NCBI RefSeq assembly: GCF_004123905.1
Contig: NZ_MZXW01000037.1
Location: 1-64,000, forward strand
Reading direction: 5' to 3'
Source: Bradyrhizobium betae
GTDB lineage: Bacteria > Pseudomonadota > Alphaproteobacteria > Rhizobiales > Xanthobacteraceae
Length of the DNA stretch: 64,000 nt
Both the position numbers and the translations under genes were made by a program. A model generated the notes under the pieces. That model was not told the origin of the DNA. It ran no database searches and saw only the letters and a program-made list of their open reading frames with translations. Positions within the stretch are counted from its first letter, which is position 1. Every line of letters begins with the position of its first letter. Shown here piece after piece: positions 52,128 to 60,528 of this stretch.

Positions 52128-53747
52128 TCAATGCCCTCGCGACGGCGCGGCGAGATTGATCGGGCGCAGCACGGCGGCCGTGGGGATCATCAGCATCGCG
52201 ACGATCGCAAGCGTCCAGAACACGTCGATATAGGCGAGGAAGTCGACCTGTTGCTGCAGGGTGCGGCCGACCCAGGCGACCGCCTGTGACGCCGCATCGC
52301 CTGCATTCGAGCCCTGGGCCTGGAAGTAGCGCGTCATGGAATCAATGGTTTGCTGGTAGCCGAGATCGGATGGCGCAGCATGCTCGATCAGGCGGCTCTG
52401 ATGGAACTGCTGGCGTAGCGCCAGAACAGTCTGTGCCAGCGCGACGCCCATCGATCCCCCGATGTTGCGGGCGACGTTGATCAGCGCGGAGGCCTGGTTG
52501 GTCTTGTCCGGCGGCACGCCGTCATAGGACGCGGTCGTCACCGGCAGGAACAGGAAGGGCAGACCGAGCGCGAGGAAGATGCGCGACGTCGCCGCATAGC
52601 CATAGGTAATGTCACCGGTCAGGCCGGTCAGATGCCACATCGAGAACGCAACAATCGCCGCGCCAAACATGATGAGATATTTCGGCTGCACCGTGCTGAC
52701 GAGGCGGCCGACCACCGGCATCAGCACCAATGTCGCAATGCCGCCGGGCGACAAAGCGAGCCCCGCCAGCATGGCCGTGTAATTCAGCTCGGTCTGGAGC
52801 AGTTGGGGCAAAAGCTGCGTCGTCGAGATCAGCACCGCGCCGGTGCCGAGCATGACCAGGAAGCACGCAGCGAACTGGCGGCGGCCGAGCAGACGCAAAT
52901 CGACGATGGGATCTTCCCGCGTCAGCTCCCACGGGATCAGGGCGACGAGCGAGATCGCCGCGAGCACCGCGAAGAAAACGATCGTGTTGGAGCCGAACCA
53001 GTCGCTGCGCTGGCCTTCGTCGAGTACGTATTCCAGCGAGCCGAGCCCGATCGCGACCAGCAGGAAGCCGACATAATCGACCCGCAGGCCCTTGCTCAGC
53101 AGCTTCGCCCTCTCCTCCTCCGCGCCCGACGGCTCCTTGACCAGCGTGCCGACCAGAAACAGCGAGAGTAGCCCCATCGGGACATTGATCAGGAACACCC
53201 AGTGCCAGGTATAGGTATCGGTGATCCAGCCGCCGAGGGTCGGGCCGACCACCGGCGCCACCACGACGGCGACGCCATAAATGGCAAAGGCCTGACCGCG
53301 CTTTTCGGGCGGGAAGGAATCGGCGAGGATCGCCTGCTCGCTCGTTGCCATGCCGCCACCGCCGAGACCTTGCAGGATGCGGAACAGCACCAGCGCCTCC
53401 AGATTCCAGGCGAAGCCGCACAGCAGCGAAGAGAACGTGAAGATCGCGACGCATATCATGTAGAAGCGCTTGCGGCCGATCACGGTCGAGAGCCAGCCCG
53501 AAATCGACAGCACGATGGCGTTGGCGACGAGATAGCTGGTGATGACGTAGGTGCTCTCGTCGATGCCGACTGCAAGCCCGCCGGCGATGTGACGCAGCGC
53601 GACATTGGCGATGGTGGTGTCGAGCACCTCCATGAAGGTCGCGATCGAAACCACGAAGGCGATCAGATAGGGATTGTGCCCGCCGGCCGCCGAGCGCTCC
53701 GGTGACCAGCCGCCAGCGGATGCGCCCTCTTGCGTCGCGTCCGTCAT
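52128..53747 (-). CDS. emrB: DHA2-type MFS multidrug efflux permease (EmrB-like)
   Basis: A 539-residue drug:H+ antiporter with 14 predicted membrane helices. The first helix FVVSIATFMEVLDTTIANVAL near residue 33 contains the DHA2 motif LDTTIANVALP-like, and the antiporter motif C region with GVAVVVAPVVGPTLGGWI near 153 is intact. It forms a tripartite pump with the EmrA-like adaptor encoded next to it and an outer-membrane channel encoded elsewhere. Its ATG overlaps the adaptor's stop by four bases (ATGA), so the two are translationally coupled. Confidence 0.93.
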   Translation of the reverse strand: MTDATQEGASAGGWSPERSAAGGHNPYLIAFVVSIATFMEVLDTTIANVALRHIAGGLAVGIDESTYVITSYLVANAIVLSISGWLSTVIGRKRFYMICVAIFTFSSLLCGFAWNLEALVLFRILQGLGGGGMATSEQAILADSFPPEKRGQAFAIYGVAVVVAPVVGPTLGGWITDTYTWHWVFLINVPMGLLSLFLVGTLVKEPSGAEEERAKLLSKGLRVDYVGFLLVAIGLGSLEYVLDEGQRSDWFGSNTIVFFAVLAAISLVALIPWELTREDPIVDLRLLGRRQFAACFLVMLGTGAVLISTTQLLPQLLQTELNYTAMLAGLALSPGGIATLVLMPVVGRLVSTVQPKYLIMFGAAIVAFSMWHLTGLTGDITYGYAATSRIFLALGLPFLFLPVTTASYDGVPPDKTNQASALINVARNIGGSMGVALAQTVLALRQQFHQSRLIEHAAPSDLGYQQTIDSMTRYFQAQGSNAGDAASQAVAWVGRTLQQQVDFLAYIDVFWTLAIVAMLMIPTAAVLRPINLAAPSRGH

Positions 53748-54880
53748 CGCACCCTGGTCCAGGGCACGACCGACATCCCGGGCCCGACCGGCAAATCGGC
53801 CGGCCAGTTGTCGACCACGATCTTCACCGGCACGCGCTGTACCACCTTGACGTAATTGCCGGTGGCGTTCTCGGCCGGCAACAGGCTGAACGCGGTGCCC
53901 GAACCCGGCTGCACGGAATCGACGTGGCCTGTCAGCTTGCGGCCGGGATATGCATCGATGCGAATCTCGACCGGCTGGCCCGGACGCATGTCGTTGAGCT
54001 GCGTCTCCTTGTAATTGGCGACGATCCAGACCTCGTCAGGCACGAACATCATCAGGCTCTGGCCCGCGCTGACGAAGGTGCCCTTGGCGCCCGAGAGCTT
54101 GACGACGCGGCCGGACTGCGCCGCAACGACGCTGGTGTACTGCAAATTCAGATTGGCCTGATCGAGCTGCGCCTGCGACTGCTGGAGTTGCGCCCTGGCG
54201 CCTTCGAGCTGCGCCTGCAGCGTCTTGATGCCGACTTGGGCCGAAGTCACCGCGGTCTTCGCGCGCTCGGTGTTGGCCTGCTGAGCCTGAAGATCGGAAC
54301 GGGTCTGCTGCTGGCGTTGTACGGTGCCGGCGCCCTTCTCGACGAGATCTTCCGCGCGCTTGAACTCTTCCTGCGCGAACTGAAGCTGGGCTTGGGCTTG
54401 CTCGAGCTGCGCCTGTGCTTGCTTGATCTGCTCCTGCTGCGACACGATCTGTGCTTCGACATTGTCGATGTTGGCCTTGGAGACCGCGAGTTGAGCCGTG
54501 GCCTGATCGATGGCGATGCGATAGTCGCGCTCGTCGATCTTGGCGATGAGATCGCCGGCGTTGACGTGCTGATTGTCAGTGACCGGGACGTCGGTCACGT
54601 AGCCCCCAACTTTTGAGGCCACGGAAAAGCTGCGCGCGGCGACGAAGGCGTCATCGGTGGATTCATAATGACGGATCGCCAGCCAATAAAGCAGGCCTCC
54701 GACGAGCGCCGCGATCAACACGACGGCGCCGACGGTGGCGAGCAGCCAATGCTCGCGAAGCCGCTCACGCAGCGACGGCGTCTTCGTTGGCTTCTGCTCC
54801 TCGGGGGACGTCTTTGGAGCTTCCTTCGCCCTCTGCGGCTGTTCCGCAGACGGCCCACGCTCCCGTGTCTGAGCATCCAC
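53744..54880 (-). CDS. emrA: HlyD/EmrA-type membrane fusion protein
   Basis: A 378-residue periplasmic adaptor. One membrane helix (about 48-68, LLATVGAVVLIAALVGGLLYW) is followed by a split lipoyl domain (YVTDVPVTDNQHVNAGDLIAKID near 95), a long coiled coil rich in Gln/Ala (about 115-235), and a beta-barrel region with GTFVSAGQSLMMFVPDEVWIVANYKETQ. The start is a GTG preceded by AAGG; an in-frame GTG three codons earlier (54889) is the alternative. It links EmrB to an outer-membrane channel. A GGAAC-N16-GGTT promoter-like site lies 68 bases upstream. Confidence 0.92.
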   Translation of the reverse strand: MDAQTRERGPSAEQPQRAKEAPKTSPEEQKPTKTPSLRERLREHWLLATVGAVVLIAALVGGLLYWLAIRHYESTDDAFVAARSFSVASKVGGYVTDVPVTDNQHVNAGDLIAKIDERDYRIAIDQATAQLAVSKANIDNVEAQIVSQQEQIKQAQAQLEQAQAQLQFAQEEFKRAEDLVEKGAGTVQRQQQTRSDLQAQQANTERAKTAVTSAQVGIKTLQAQLEGARAQLQQSQAQLDQANLNLQYTSVVAAQSGRVVKLSGAKGTFVSAGQSLMMFVPDEVWIVANYKETQLNDMRPGQPVEIRIDAYPGRKLTGHVDSVQPGSGTAFSLLPAENATGNYVKVVQRVPVKIVVDNWPADLPVGPGMSVVPWTRVR

Positions 54881-54947
54881 GGTGAACACCTTTCTCGGGA
54901 CTGAACCGGCTGCGCGGCAGCAGAGCCGACCCGCGCGCCGCGAGCCT

Positions 54948-54972
54948 AACCGCAGCGTCGGAGCATGGTTCC
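54948..54972 (-). promoter_or_regulatory. Candidate EcfG-type promoter of emrAB
   Basis: On the minus strand GGAAC (54972-54968) is followed after 16 bases by GGTT (54951-54948). This is the shape of general-stress promoters, with G instead of C in the first position of the -10 element. A start of transcription near 54941 would leave a leader of about 60 bases. Confidence 0.45.
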
Positions 54973-55012
54973 GGCTGCGCGGAGCACCTCTGTCATTCGT
55001 GAACGCGCTGCC

Positions 55013-55043
55013 AAAAAGAAGCGCGGCACCGTCAGTGCCGCGC
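55013..55043 (-). terminator. Intrinsic terminator of the small-protein gene
   Basis: On the minus strand GCGCGGCAC-TGACG-GTGCCGCGC is followed by TTCTTTTT, a nine-pair hairpin with T-run, 30 bases after the stop of the 52-residue gene. It separates the PRC-barrel transcript from emrAB. Confidence 0.9.
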
Positions 55044-55073
55044 CCCTCTCGATTGTCGCCGTGGCGCACTTGC

Positions 55074-55232
55074 TCAGTGCGTCTTGGTCTCGTGCCACTT
55101 CTCGAGGTCGGGCTTTGCTTCGCCCGACTTCTGTTCCTTCTCCGGATTACCCTTCCAGGGCTTATCGGTCTGGGCGTGCGATCCCCAGTCACTCTGGTGA
55201 CGGGGATCGTCGGTGGGTCGTTCCTTGCTCAT
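55074..55232 (-). CDS. Very small hydrophilic protein
   Basis: A 52-residue protein starting MSKERPTDDPRHQSDWGSHA, with GGGAGA upstream. It is strongly charged and rich in Lys, Glu and Asp (GNPEKEQKSGEAKPDLEKWHE), without any hydrophobic core, like small stress-induced disordered proteins. It lies 24 bases behind the PRC-barrel gene on the same strand and ends at a clear terminator, so the two probably form one transcript. Confidence 0.7.
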   Translation of the reverse strand: MSKERPTDDPRHQSDWGSHAQTDKPWKGNPEKEQKSGEAKPDLEKWHETKTH

Positions 55233-55256
55233 CGGATCTCCCTTTGGCCAAAGCTC

Positions 55257-55631
55257 TCAAGCGAAGGGAACGCCGTAGTAAGCATTGACGCCCCGCATTG
55301 TGGCGTCGTCGCCCCAGTTCCAGTCGCTGCGCTCACCATATTTCGGCGCGCCTTCCAGTGCCTTGGCGGTGATCCCGGTGACGTAGCCACCGAGCTCGGT
55401 GTCGTATTTGAGCGACTGCCAGGGCAACGGATAGTGATCATTGCCGACGCCCAGAAAGCCGCCGAAACCGAGCACGGCGTAGGACACCCTTCCGCTTGTC
55501 TTGTCGATCATCACACGCTCGATCGAGCCGATCTTGTTCCGGTCTACGCCATAGACCGATGTTCCCTCGACCTTGTCGCTGCCGATCAGCCGGCCCGTCT
55601 CGCTGCGATCCAATTCGCCTTGATTCAGCAT
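55257..55631 (-). CDS. PRC-barrel domain protein
   Basis: A 124-residue soluble protein. The PRC-barrel (about 12-75) begins ETGRLIGSDKVEGTSVYGVDRNKIGSIERVMID and continues with VSYAVLGFGGFLGVGNDHYPLPW. This family often appears among stress-induced proteins of rhizobia; the ligand is unknown. The ATG giving MLNQGELDRSE has GGAG upstream; an in-frame start 22 codons earlier is unlikely because a promoter-like site lies there. It is preceded by GGAAC-N17-AGTT and divergent from the ThDP enzyme gene. Confidence 0.88.
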   Translation of the reverse strand: MLNQGELDRSETGRLIGSDKVEGTSVYGVDRNKIGSIERVMIDKTSGRVSYAVLGFGGFLGVGNDHYPLPWQSLKYDTELGGYVTGITAKALEGAPKYGERSDWNWGDDATMRGVNAYYGVPFA

Positions 55632-55662
55632 GTTGTTGCTCCACTCAGCCAATGTGCGGATC

Positions 55663-55688
55663 AACTTGCGTGAAGGGGTGATCGTTCC
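55663..55688 (-). promoter_or_regulatory. Candidate EcfG-type promoter of the PRC-barrel gene
   Basis: On the minus strand GGAAC (55688-55684) is followed after 17 bases by AGTT (55666-55663). Transcription would start near 55655, about 24 bases before the ATG at 55631. It faces a similar site for the divergent gene. Confidence 0.6.
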
Positions 55689-55710
55689 AGAAGACACCTG
55701 CGACCAAACA

Positions 55711-55735
55711 GGAACATCGCCCGGAACGGGCTGTT
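55711..55735 (+). promoter_or_regulatory. Candidate EcfG-type promoter of the ThDP enzyme gene
   Basis: GGAAC (55711-55715) is followed after 16 bases by TGTT (55732-55735). A transcript would start near 55742, about 32 bases before the ATG at 55774. The general-stress consensus is GGAAC-N16/17-CGTT. Confidence 0.6.
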
Positions 55736-55773
55736 CTTCATTTCAAGATCAGAAAACCGGAAGCCATACCACG

Positions 55774-57560
55774 ATGTCCCAGACCGTCTCCGACTTCATT
55801 GTCCAGCGCCTGTATGACTGGGGCGTACGTCACATCTTCGGATACCCCGGCGACGGCATCAACGGCGTGTTCGGCGCGATGAACCGCGCCGAAGGCAAGA
55901 TCGGTTTCGTGCAGGCGCGGCATGAGGAGATGGCGGCGTTCATGGCGAGCGCCTATGCGAAGTTCTCCGGGCAACTCGGCGTCTGCGTCGCGACCTCGGG
56001 TCCAGGCGCCTCGCATCTTATCACCGGGCTCTACGACGCTCTGCTCGATCACCAGCCGGTGCTTGCCATCGTCGGCCAGCAGGCGCGCAACGCGCTTGGC
56101 GGAAGCTATCAGCAGGAACTCGACCTCGTCTCGATGTTCAAGGATGTCGCCGGCGCCTACGTCATGCAAGCGTCGTCGCCGGCACAGGTGCGTCACCTGG
56201 TCGATCGCGCGGTGCGGACCGCGCTGGCCCGGAGAATTCCGACCGCGATCATCCTGCCAAATGATCTTCAGGAGGAACCCTATGAAAGCCCCCCGCGGGC
56301 GCATGGCACGCTGCATTCCGGTGTCGGCTACAGTGCTCCGCGCATCACGCCGCGCGAAGCCGAGCTCGACCGGGCCGCCGAGGTGCTCAACGCGGGCAAG
56401 AAGGTCGCGATGCTGATCGGTGCCGGCGCGCTGAACGCCACCGACGAGGTCATCGCCGTCGCCGACCGCCTGTCGGCCGGCTGTGCCAAGGCGCTGCTCG
56501 GCAAGGCGGTGCTTCCCGATGATTTGCCATGGGTGACCGGCTCGATCGGCCTGCTCGGCACCGAGCCCAGCTACAATATGATGATGGAATGCGACACGCT
56601 GCTGATGGTCGGCTCCGCATTCCCTTACGCCGAGTTCCTGCCCAAAGAAGGCGCCGCGCGTGGCGTGCAGATCGACATCGACGCCAGCATGATGTCGATC
56701 CGCTTTCCCATGGAGGTCGCCTGGTCGGCGACGCCGCCGAGACGTTGCGCGCGCTGTTGCCGCGCCTTACACCGAAGACCGACGGCGACTGGCGCAAGGG
56801 CATCGAAGATGGCATCACCAAATGGTGGAAGACGCTGGATGACCGCGCGCATCAGCCGGCCGCCCCCGTCAATCCGCAGCTCGTCGCCTGGGAATTGTCC
56901 CCGCGCCTGCCCGACCGCGCAATCATCACCAGCGATTCCGGATCCTGCGCCAACTGGTTCGCTCGCGACCTGAAGATGCGTCGCGGCATGACCGCCTCGC
57001 TCTCCGGCGGCCTTGCCTCAATGGGTGCCGCGGTGCCCTACGCACTTGCCGCGAAATATGCCCATCCGGACCGACCGGTCATTGCGCTTGTCGGCGACGG
57101 CGCGATGCAGATGAACAATATGGCCGAGTTGATCACCGCAGCCAAATACTGGCGCGATTGGCGCGATCCGCGCTTCATCGTCTGCGTCTTCAACAACGAA
57201 GACCTCAACCAGGTCACGTGGGAACAGCGCATCATCAACGGCGACCCCAAGTTCGAGGCCTCGCAGCGCATTCCAAATGTGTCCTATTCACGCTTTGCCG
57301 AGCTGGTCGGGCTGAGGGGCATCTACGTCGACAGTCCACAATTGCTCGGTTCGGCGTGGGAGCAGGCGCTGGCGAGCGAGATGCCGGTCGTGCTGGAGGT
57401 GAAGACCGATCCCGAGGTGCCGCCGCTGCCGCCGCACATCACCTTGCAGCAGGCCAAGAACTTCTCGCTGGCGCTGATGAAAGGCGATCCGAACGAGAGC
57501 AGCGTCATCAAGGGCGCAGCACGGCAGGTGCTCGAAACGATCCTGCCCGGAAAGGAGTGA
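55774..57560 (+). pseudogene. Thiamine-diphosphate-requiring enzyme, interrupted by a frameshift
   Basis: Two overlapping frames together encode one protein of about 595 residues, similar to pyruvate oxidase/acetolactate-synthase-like ThDP enzymes. The first part (from MSQTVSDFIVQRLYDWGVRH, with the catalytic Glu in ARHEEMAAF near 49) runs in one frame up to RFPMEV, and the rest (from LVGDAAETLRALLP through GDGAMQ...FNNEDLNQVTW, the ThDP motif) in another. One G seems lost near 56719. It may be a true pseudogene or a sequencing error; each half is otherwise intact. A 75-residue gene follows after 3 bases. Confidence 0.85.
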
Positions 57561-57563
57561 GCC

Positions 57564-57791
57564 ATGAGCGATTTTCGCGACATCCAGAACGGCGTCAACG
57601 ACCCCGTCGACGGCGTCGACGTGAAACAGCACTTCAACGACAACAGGACACCGCACGAGCGCGCGCAACACCACGCCGATGTGCGTGCGAAGCCCTCAGC
57701 GTTGCCCGGAGAACCGTTCCTGCCGGAGCGCCTTCGGCGCAAGCCGACCGATCCGATCAATCCGCGGACGGGACGTCACCCGACAGATTAG
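57564..57791 (+). CDS. Small hydrophilic protein
   Basis: A 75-residue protein with AAAGGAG just before its ATG, which lies 3 bases behind the ThDP enzyme. It is Pro/Arg/Asp/His-rich with no hydrophobic core (MSDFRDIQNGVNDPVDGVDV and PINPRTGRHPTD), probably unfolded alone. The close spacing implies cotranscription with the ThDP enzyme gene. No family is recognised. Confidence 0.7.
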   Translation: MSDFRDIQNGVNDPVDGVDVKQHFNDNRTPHERAQHHADVRAKPSALPGEPFLPERLRRKPTDPINPRTGRHPTD

Positions 57792-57815
57792 GAACATCGG
57801 CCCCTCGCCTGTGTT
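57791..57815 (+). promoter_or_regulatory. Candidate EcfG-type promoter of the first DUF4142 gene
   Basis: GGAAC (57791-57795) followed after 16 bases by TGTT (57812-57815). Transcription would begin near 57822 with a leader of about 53 bases before the ATG at 57875. It begins in the stop codon region of the preceding small gene. Confidence 0.6.
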
Positions 57816-57874
57816 GATCGGCGCAAAGACCGGCGCGGAAAGGTGCCGCGCCGCCAGTTCAGAGGGATCGAACC

Positions 57875-58426
57875 ATGAAACGAACCGCCATTGCCTTTGC
57901 CTGCGTGCTGCTCGCCGGCCCCGCACTCGCCCAGTCGCTTGGCGAGAAGACCGGCGTCAATTCGGCGCTGGGCGTCGCACCGACCACTGCCGACTTCGTC
58001 AAGGAGGTCGCGATCAGCGACATGTTCGAGATCGAATCGAGCAAGCTCGCAGAGCAGAAGGGCAACGCGCAAGAGAAGAGCTTCGCTCAGCAGATGGTGA
58101 CCGATCACACCAAGACCAGCAGCCAGCTGAAGGCCCTTGTCGGCGACGGCAAGGTGCAGGCGACCCTGCCGACGGCGCTCGACAGCTCGCACCAGAGCAA
58201 GCTCGACAAGCTCAAGAACGCCTCGGGCAAGGATTTCAGCTCGGACTACAATTCCTACCAGGTCAGCGCGCATGAGGACGCTATTTCGCTGTTCGACCGC
58301 TACGCCAAGGGCGGCGACAATTCCGCTCTGAAGGACTGGGCGGACAAGACCCTGCCGGCGCTCAGGCACCACCTCGACATGGCCAAGGAGCTCGGCAAGG
58401 CGCCGAGCGTCGGGCAATCGAAGTAG
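57875..58426 (+). CDS. DUF4142 exported protein (copy 1)
   Basis: A 183-residue protein with a signal peptide (about 1-19, ending GPALAQS). The DUF4142 domain (about 40-175) is all-helical: TADFVKEVAISDMFEIESSK, AQQMVTDHTKTSSQLKALV and LPALRHHLDMAKEL are typical. Members resemble ferritin-like four-helix bundles but lack clear metal ligands, and are often stress-induced. A second, diverged copy lies at 62735. AGAGGGA precedes the ATG and a hairpin follows the stop. Confidence 0.9.
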   Translation: MKRTAIAFACVLLAGPALAQSLGEKTGVNSALGVAPTTADFVKEVAISDMFEIESSKLAEQKGNAQEKSFAQQMVTDHTKTSSQLKALVGDGKVQATLPTALDSSHQSKLDKLKNASGKDFSSDYNSYQVSAHEDAISLFDRYAKGGDNSALKDWADKTLPALRHHLDMAKELGKAPSVGQSK

Positions 58427-58433
58427 TCATCCG

Positions 58434-58464
58434 ATGAGGACGCCGACGCTGCCGGCGTCCTCAT
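58434..58464 (+). terminator. Hairpin after DUF4142 gene
   Basis: ATGAGGACGCCG-ACGCTGC-CGGCGTCCTCAT forms a perfect 12-pair hairpin 8 bases after the stop codon. Only two Ts follow, so termination may be partly Rho-dependent or the hairpin may protect the mRNA end. Confidence 0.65.
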
Positions 58465-58519
58465 GTTAGCAACGATGCTCCTCTCCGCTTGTTGAGACTA
58501 CAAAATCGCGGAGGCCATC

Positions 58520-59521
58520 ATGGCGCATCGAGACAACACTTCAGTATCCCGCCGGCATGTCGTCCACGCGGCGAGCGCAACGCTCGCCGCGGCTTCGCTG
58601 GCGTCGTCAACAGCGAAAGGAAACCCTGACATGGCCGACCAGGACCTGATCGATCCCGTCACCCGCTATCCGAAGCCGCCGTTCAAAAGGCAGTCGCAGC
58701 CCTGGCCGGGCCTTGCCGGCAAGATGGAGCCGCGCCCCGATCATGGCGAGACCAGCTACAAGGGCTCCGGCCGCCTCGCTGGCCGCAAGGCGCTGATTAC
58801 CGGCGGCGATTCCGGCATGGGCCGGGCCGCCGCGATCGCCTATGCGCGGGAAGGTGCCGATGTCGCCATCAACTATGTCCCGAACGAGGAACCCGACGCG
58901 CAGGAGGTGATCGCCCTGATCAAGAAGGAGGGGCGCACCGGCCTCGCTATTCCCGGCGATCTGCGCGACGAGACCTTCTGCAAGCAGCTGGTCGAGCAGG
59001 CTCTGCAAGGGCTCGGCGGTCTGGACGTCGTCGTCTGCAATGCCGCGCGGCAGCAGAGCCACGAGTCGATCCTCGACGTCTCGTCCGAGGATTTCGACGC
59101 TACGATGAAGACGAACATCTACGCGCCGTTCTGGATCATCAAGGCGGCGCTGCCGCATCTCAAGCCCGGCTGCTGTATCATCGGCACGACGTCCGAGCAG
59201 GCCTACGATCCCTCGCCGGATCTGTACGATTACGCGCAGACCAAGGCTGCGACCATGAGCTACGTGAAGTCGCTGGCGAAGCAGCTTGCCTCGAAGGGCA
59301 TTCGCGTCAACGGCGTTGCGCCGGGACCGATCTGGACGCCACTCCAGGTCTCCGGCGGCGCTACGATGGAGAAGCTCGAAAAATTCGGCGGCATGACGCC
59401 GTTCGGCCGTCCCGGCCAGCCCGCCGAACTCGCCTCGATCTACGTGCAGCTTGCCGCGGCCGACGCGAGCTATGCGACCGGCCAGGTCTACGGCTCCGCA
59501 GGCGGATCGGGGCAGCCGTAG
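58520..59521 (+). CDS. SDR oxidoreductase, stress-protein (YdaD/YhdF-like) type
   Basis: A 333-residue SDR of the long type related to general stress protein 39 of Bacillus. The conserved leader LIDPVTRYPKPPFKRQSQPWPG (about residues 41-62) precedes the Rossmann fold with ITGGDSGMGRAAA near 94, CNAARQQSH near 174 and the catalytic YAQTK near 237-241. The first 37 residues look like a Tat-type leader (SRRHVVHAASATLAAASLA); if it is not used, translation could start at the ATG of MADQDLIDPV (58631). Substrate unknown. It belongs to the stress-like cluster. Confidence 0.88.
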   Translation: MAHRDNTSVSRRHVVHAASATLAAASLASSTAKGNPDMADQDLIDPVTRYPKPPFKRQSQPWPGLAGKMEPRPDHGETSYKGSGRLAGRKALITGGDSGMGRAAAIAYAREGADVAINYVPNEEPDAQEVIALIKKEGRTGLAIPGDLRDETFCKQLVEQALQGLGGLDVVVCNAARQQSHESILDVSSEDFDATMKTNIYAPFWIIKAALPHLKPGCCIIGTTSEQAYDPSPDLYDYAQTKAATMSYVKSLAKQLASKGIRVNGVAPGPIWTPLQVSGGATMEKLEKFGGMTPFGRPGQPAELASIYVQLAAADASYATGQVYGSAGGSGQP

Positions 59522-59533
59522 CGCCTCGGCTCA

Positions 59534-59559
59534 GGAACAATCAAAAGGGCCCGAGCTTT
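59534..59559 (+). promoter_or_regulatory. Weak EcfG-like promoter before PAP2 operon
   Basis: GGAAC (59534-59538) is followed after 17 bases by CTTT (59556-59559), one mismatch from CGTT. It is listed because of the position about 40 bases before the PAP2 start and the similar sites nearby, but the match is poor. Confidence 0.3.
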
Positions 59560-59599
59560 ACAAAACTGTCATGGAGATCATTTCGCCAACCGCAGACCG

Positions 59600-60184
59600 A
59601 TGGCGCTCGTAACAGTCAAACCAACGCGGATCGATATCGCGATCGCGAACGAGATCGCGGATCGCACCAATTCGGAGCTCGAGGACACTGCCAAGGCGCT
59701 GACCTGGGGCGCGGACGAGCATGTGCTGCTCGCCCTCGCTGCTGTGGGCTGGCTGTACGCCCGGCGCGGACCTGCCGACGAGCGCCACACGGCCGATCAC
59801 ATTCTGGCGGTTTCGCTGGCGACGGCGGTGTTGCCGCATATCCTGAAATCCGCGATCAACCAGATCAGGCCCGACCGCTTGACGGTCCGAGGCCACCGCC
59901 ACGGCATTCCCTTTTCCGGACGGCCGCGCGATGCCTTTCCATCCGGCCATGCCGTGCATATGGGTGCGCTGGCCTCCGCAGCCAGTCTCCTGCCGCCAGC
60001 CCGCCGCCGTCTGGTGCGCTCCATTGCCGCCGGCCTGTCGCTGACGCGCGTCGTACTGCTCGCACATTGGGCAAGCGATGTCGTCGCGGGCTTCACTCTC
60101 GGCATCCTTATCGAGCGGATGTTGAGGCCGTGGACGTTGGCGAAGTCGGACTCCGAGCGCGCAGACCGGCGGGCGCGGCCATGA
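59600..60184 (+). CDS. PAP2-family phosphatase
   Basis: A 194-residue membrane phosphatase of the type-2 phosphatidic acid phosphatase family. The three motifs are visible: KSAINQIRP near residue 85-93, PSGHAVHMG near 114 and SLTRVVLLAHWASDVVAGF near 150-168. Several hydrophobic segments suggest four or more helices. It hydrolyses lipid phosphates or diphosphates at the membrane. It ends in a four-base overlap (ATGA) with the next gene, so it is coupled to two DUF3147 genes. Confidence 0.9.
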   Translation: MALVTVKPTRIDIAIANEIADRTNSELEDTAKALTWGADEHVLLALAAVGWLYARRGPADERHTADHILAVSLATAVLPHILKSAINQIRPDRLTVRGHRHGIPFSGRPRDAFPSGHAVHMGALASAASLLPPARRRLVRSIAAGLSLTRVVLLAHWASDVVAGFTLGILIERMLRPWTLAKSDSERADRRARP

Positions 60185-60528
60185 CCGAATATGTCCTACG
60201 CTTCATCGCCGGCGGCGTGATCGTTTCCGCCTTCGCAATCCTCGGCGACATGCTGCGTCCCAAGAGCTTTGGCGGCCTCCTCGGGGCCGCGCCATCCGTC
60301 GCGCTCGCCACGCTCGGCATCGCCATCGTCCAGCACGGCCCGCAATACGCTGCGGCAGAAAGCTGGACCATGATCTACGGCGCGGCCGCCCTCGCCTGCT
60401 ACAGCCTCGCCGTCTGCCATCTTCTGATGAGGTTTCGGCTCGCGGCGCTGCCCGCCACTGTCCTCGCTTTTGCCGTGTGGCTGGCGGTCGCCTTTGGCCT
60501 GCTCGCGAGCTTCCGAGGTGCCGCCTGA
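60181..60528 (+). CDS. DUF3147 family membrane protein (1)
   Basis: A 115-residue hydrophobic protein with about four membrane segments. FIAGGVIVSAFAILGDMLRPKSFGGLLGAAPSVALATL covers the conserved DUF3147 region. It overlaps the PAP2 gene by four bases and the next gene by one base in TGATG, so the three form one operon. The role is unknown; the neighbour suggests lipid or envelope maintenance. Confidence 0.82.
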   Translation: MTEYVLRFIAGGVIVSAFAILGDMLRPKSFGGLLGAAPSVALATLGIAIVQHGPQYAAAESWTMIYGAAALACYSLAVCHLLMRFRLAALPATVLAFAVWLAVAFGLLASFRGAA

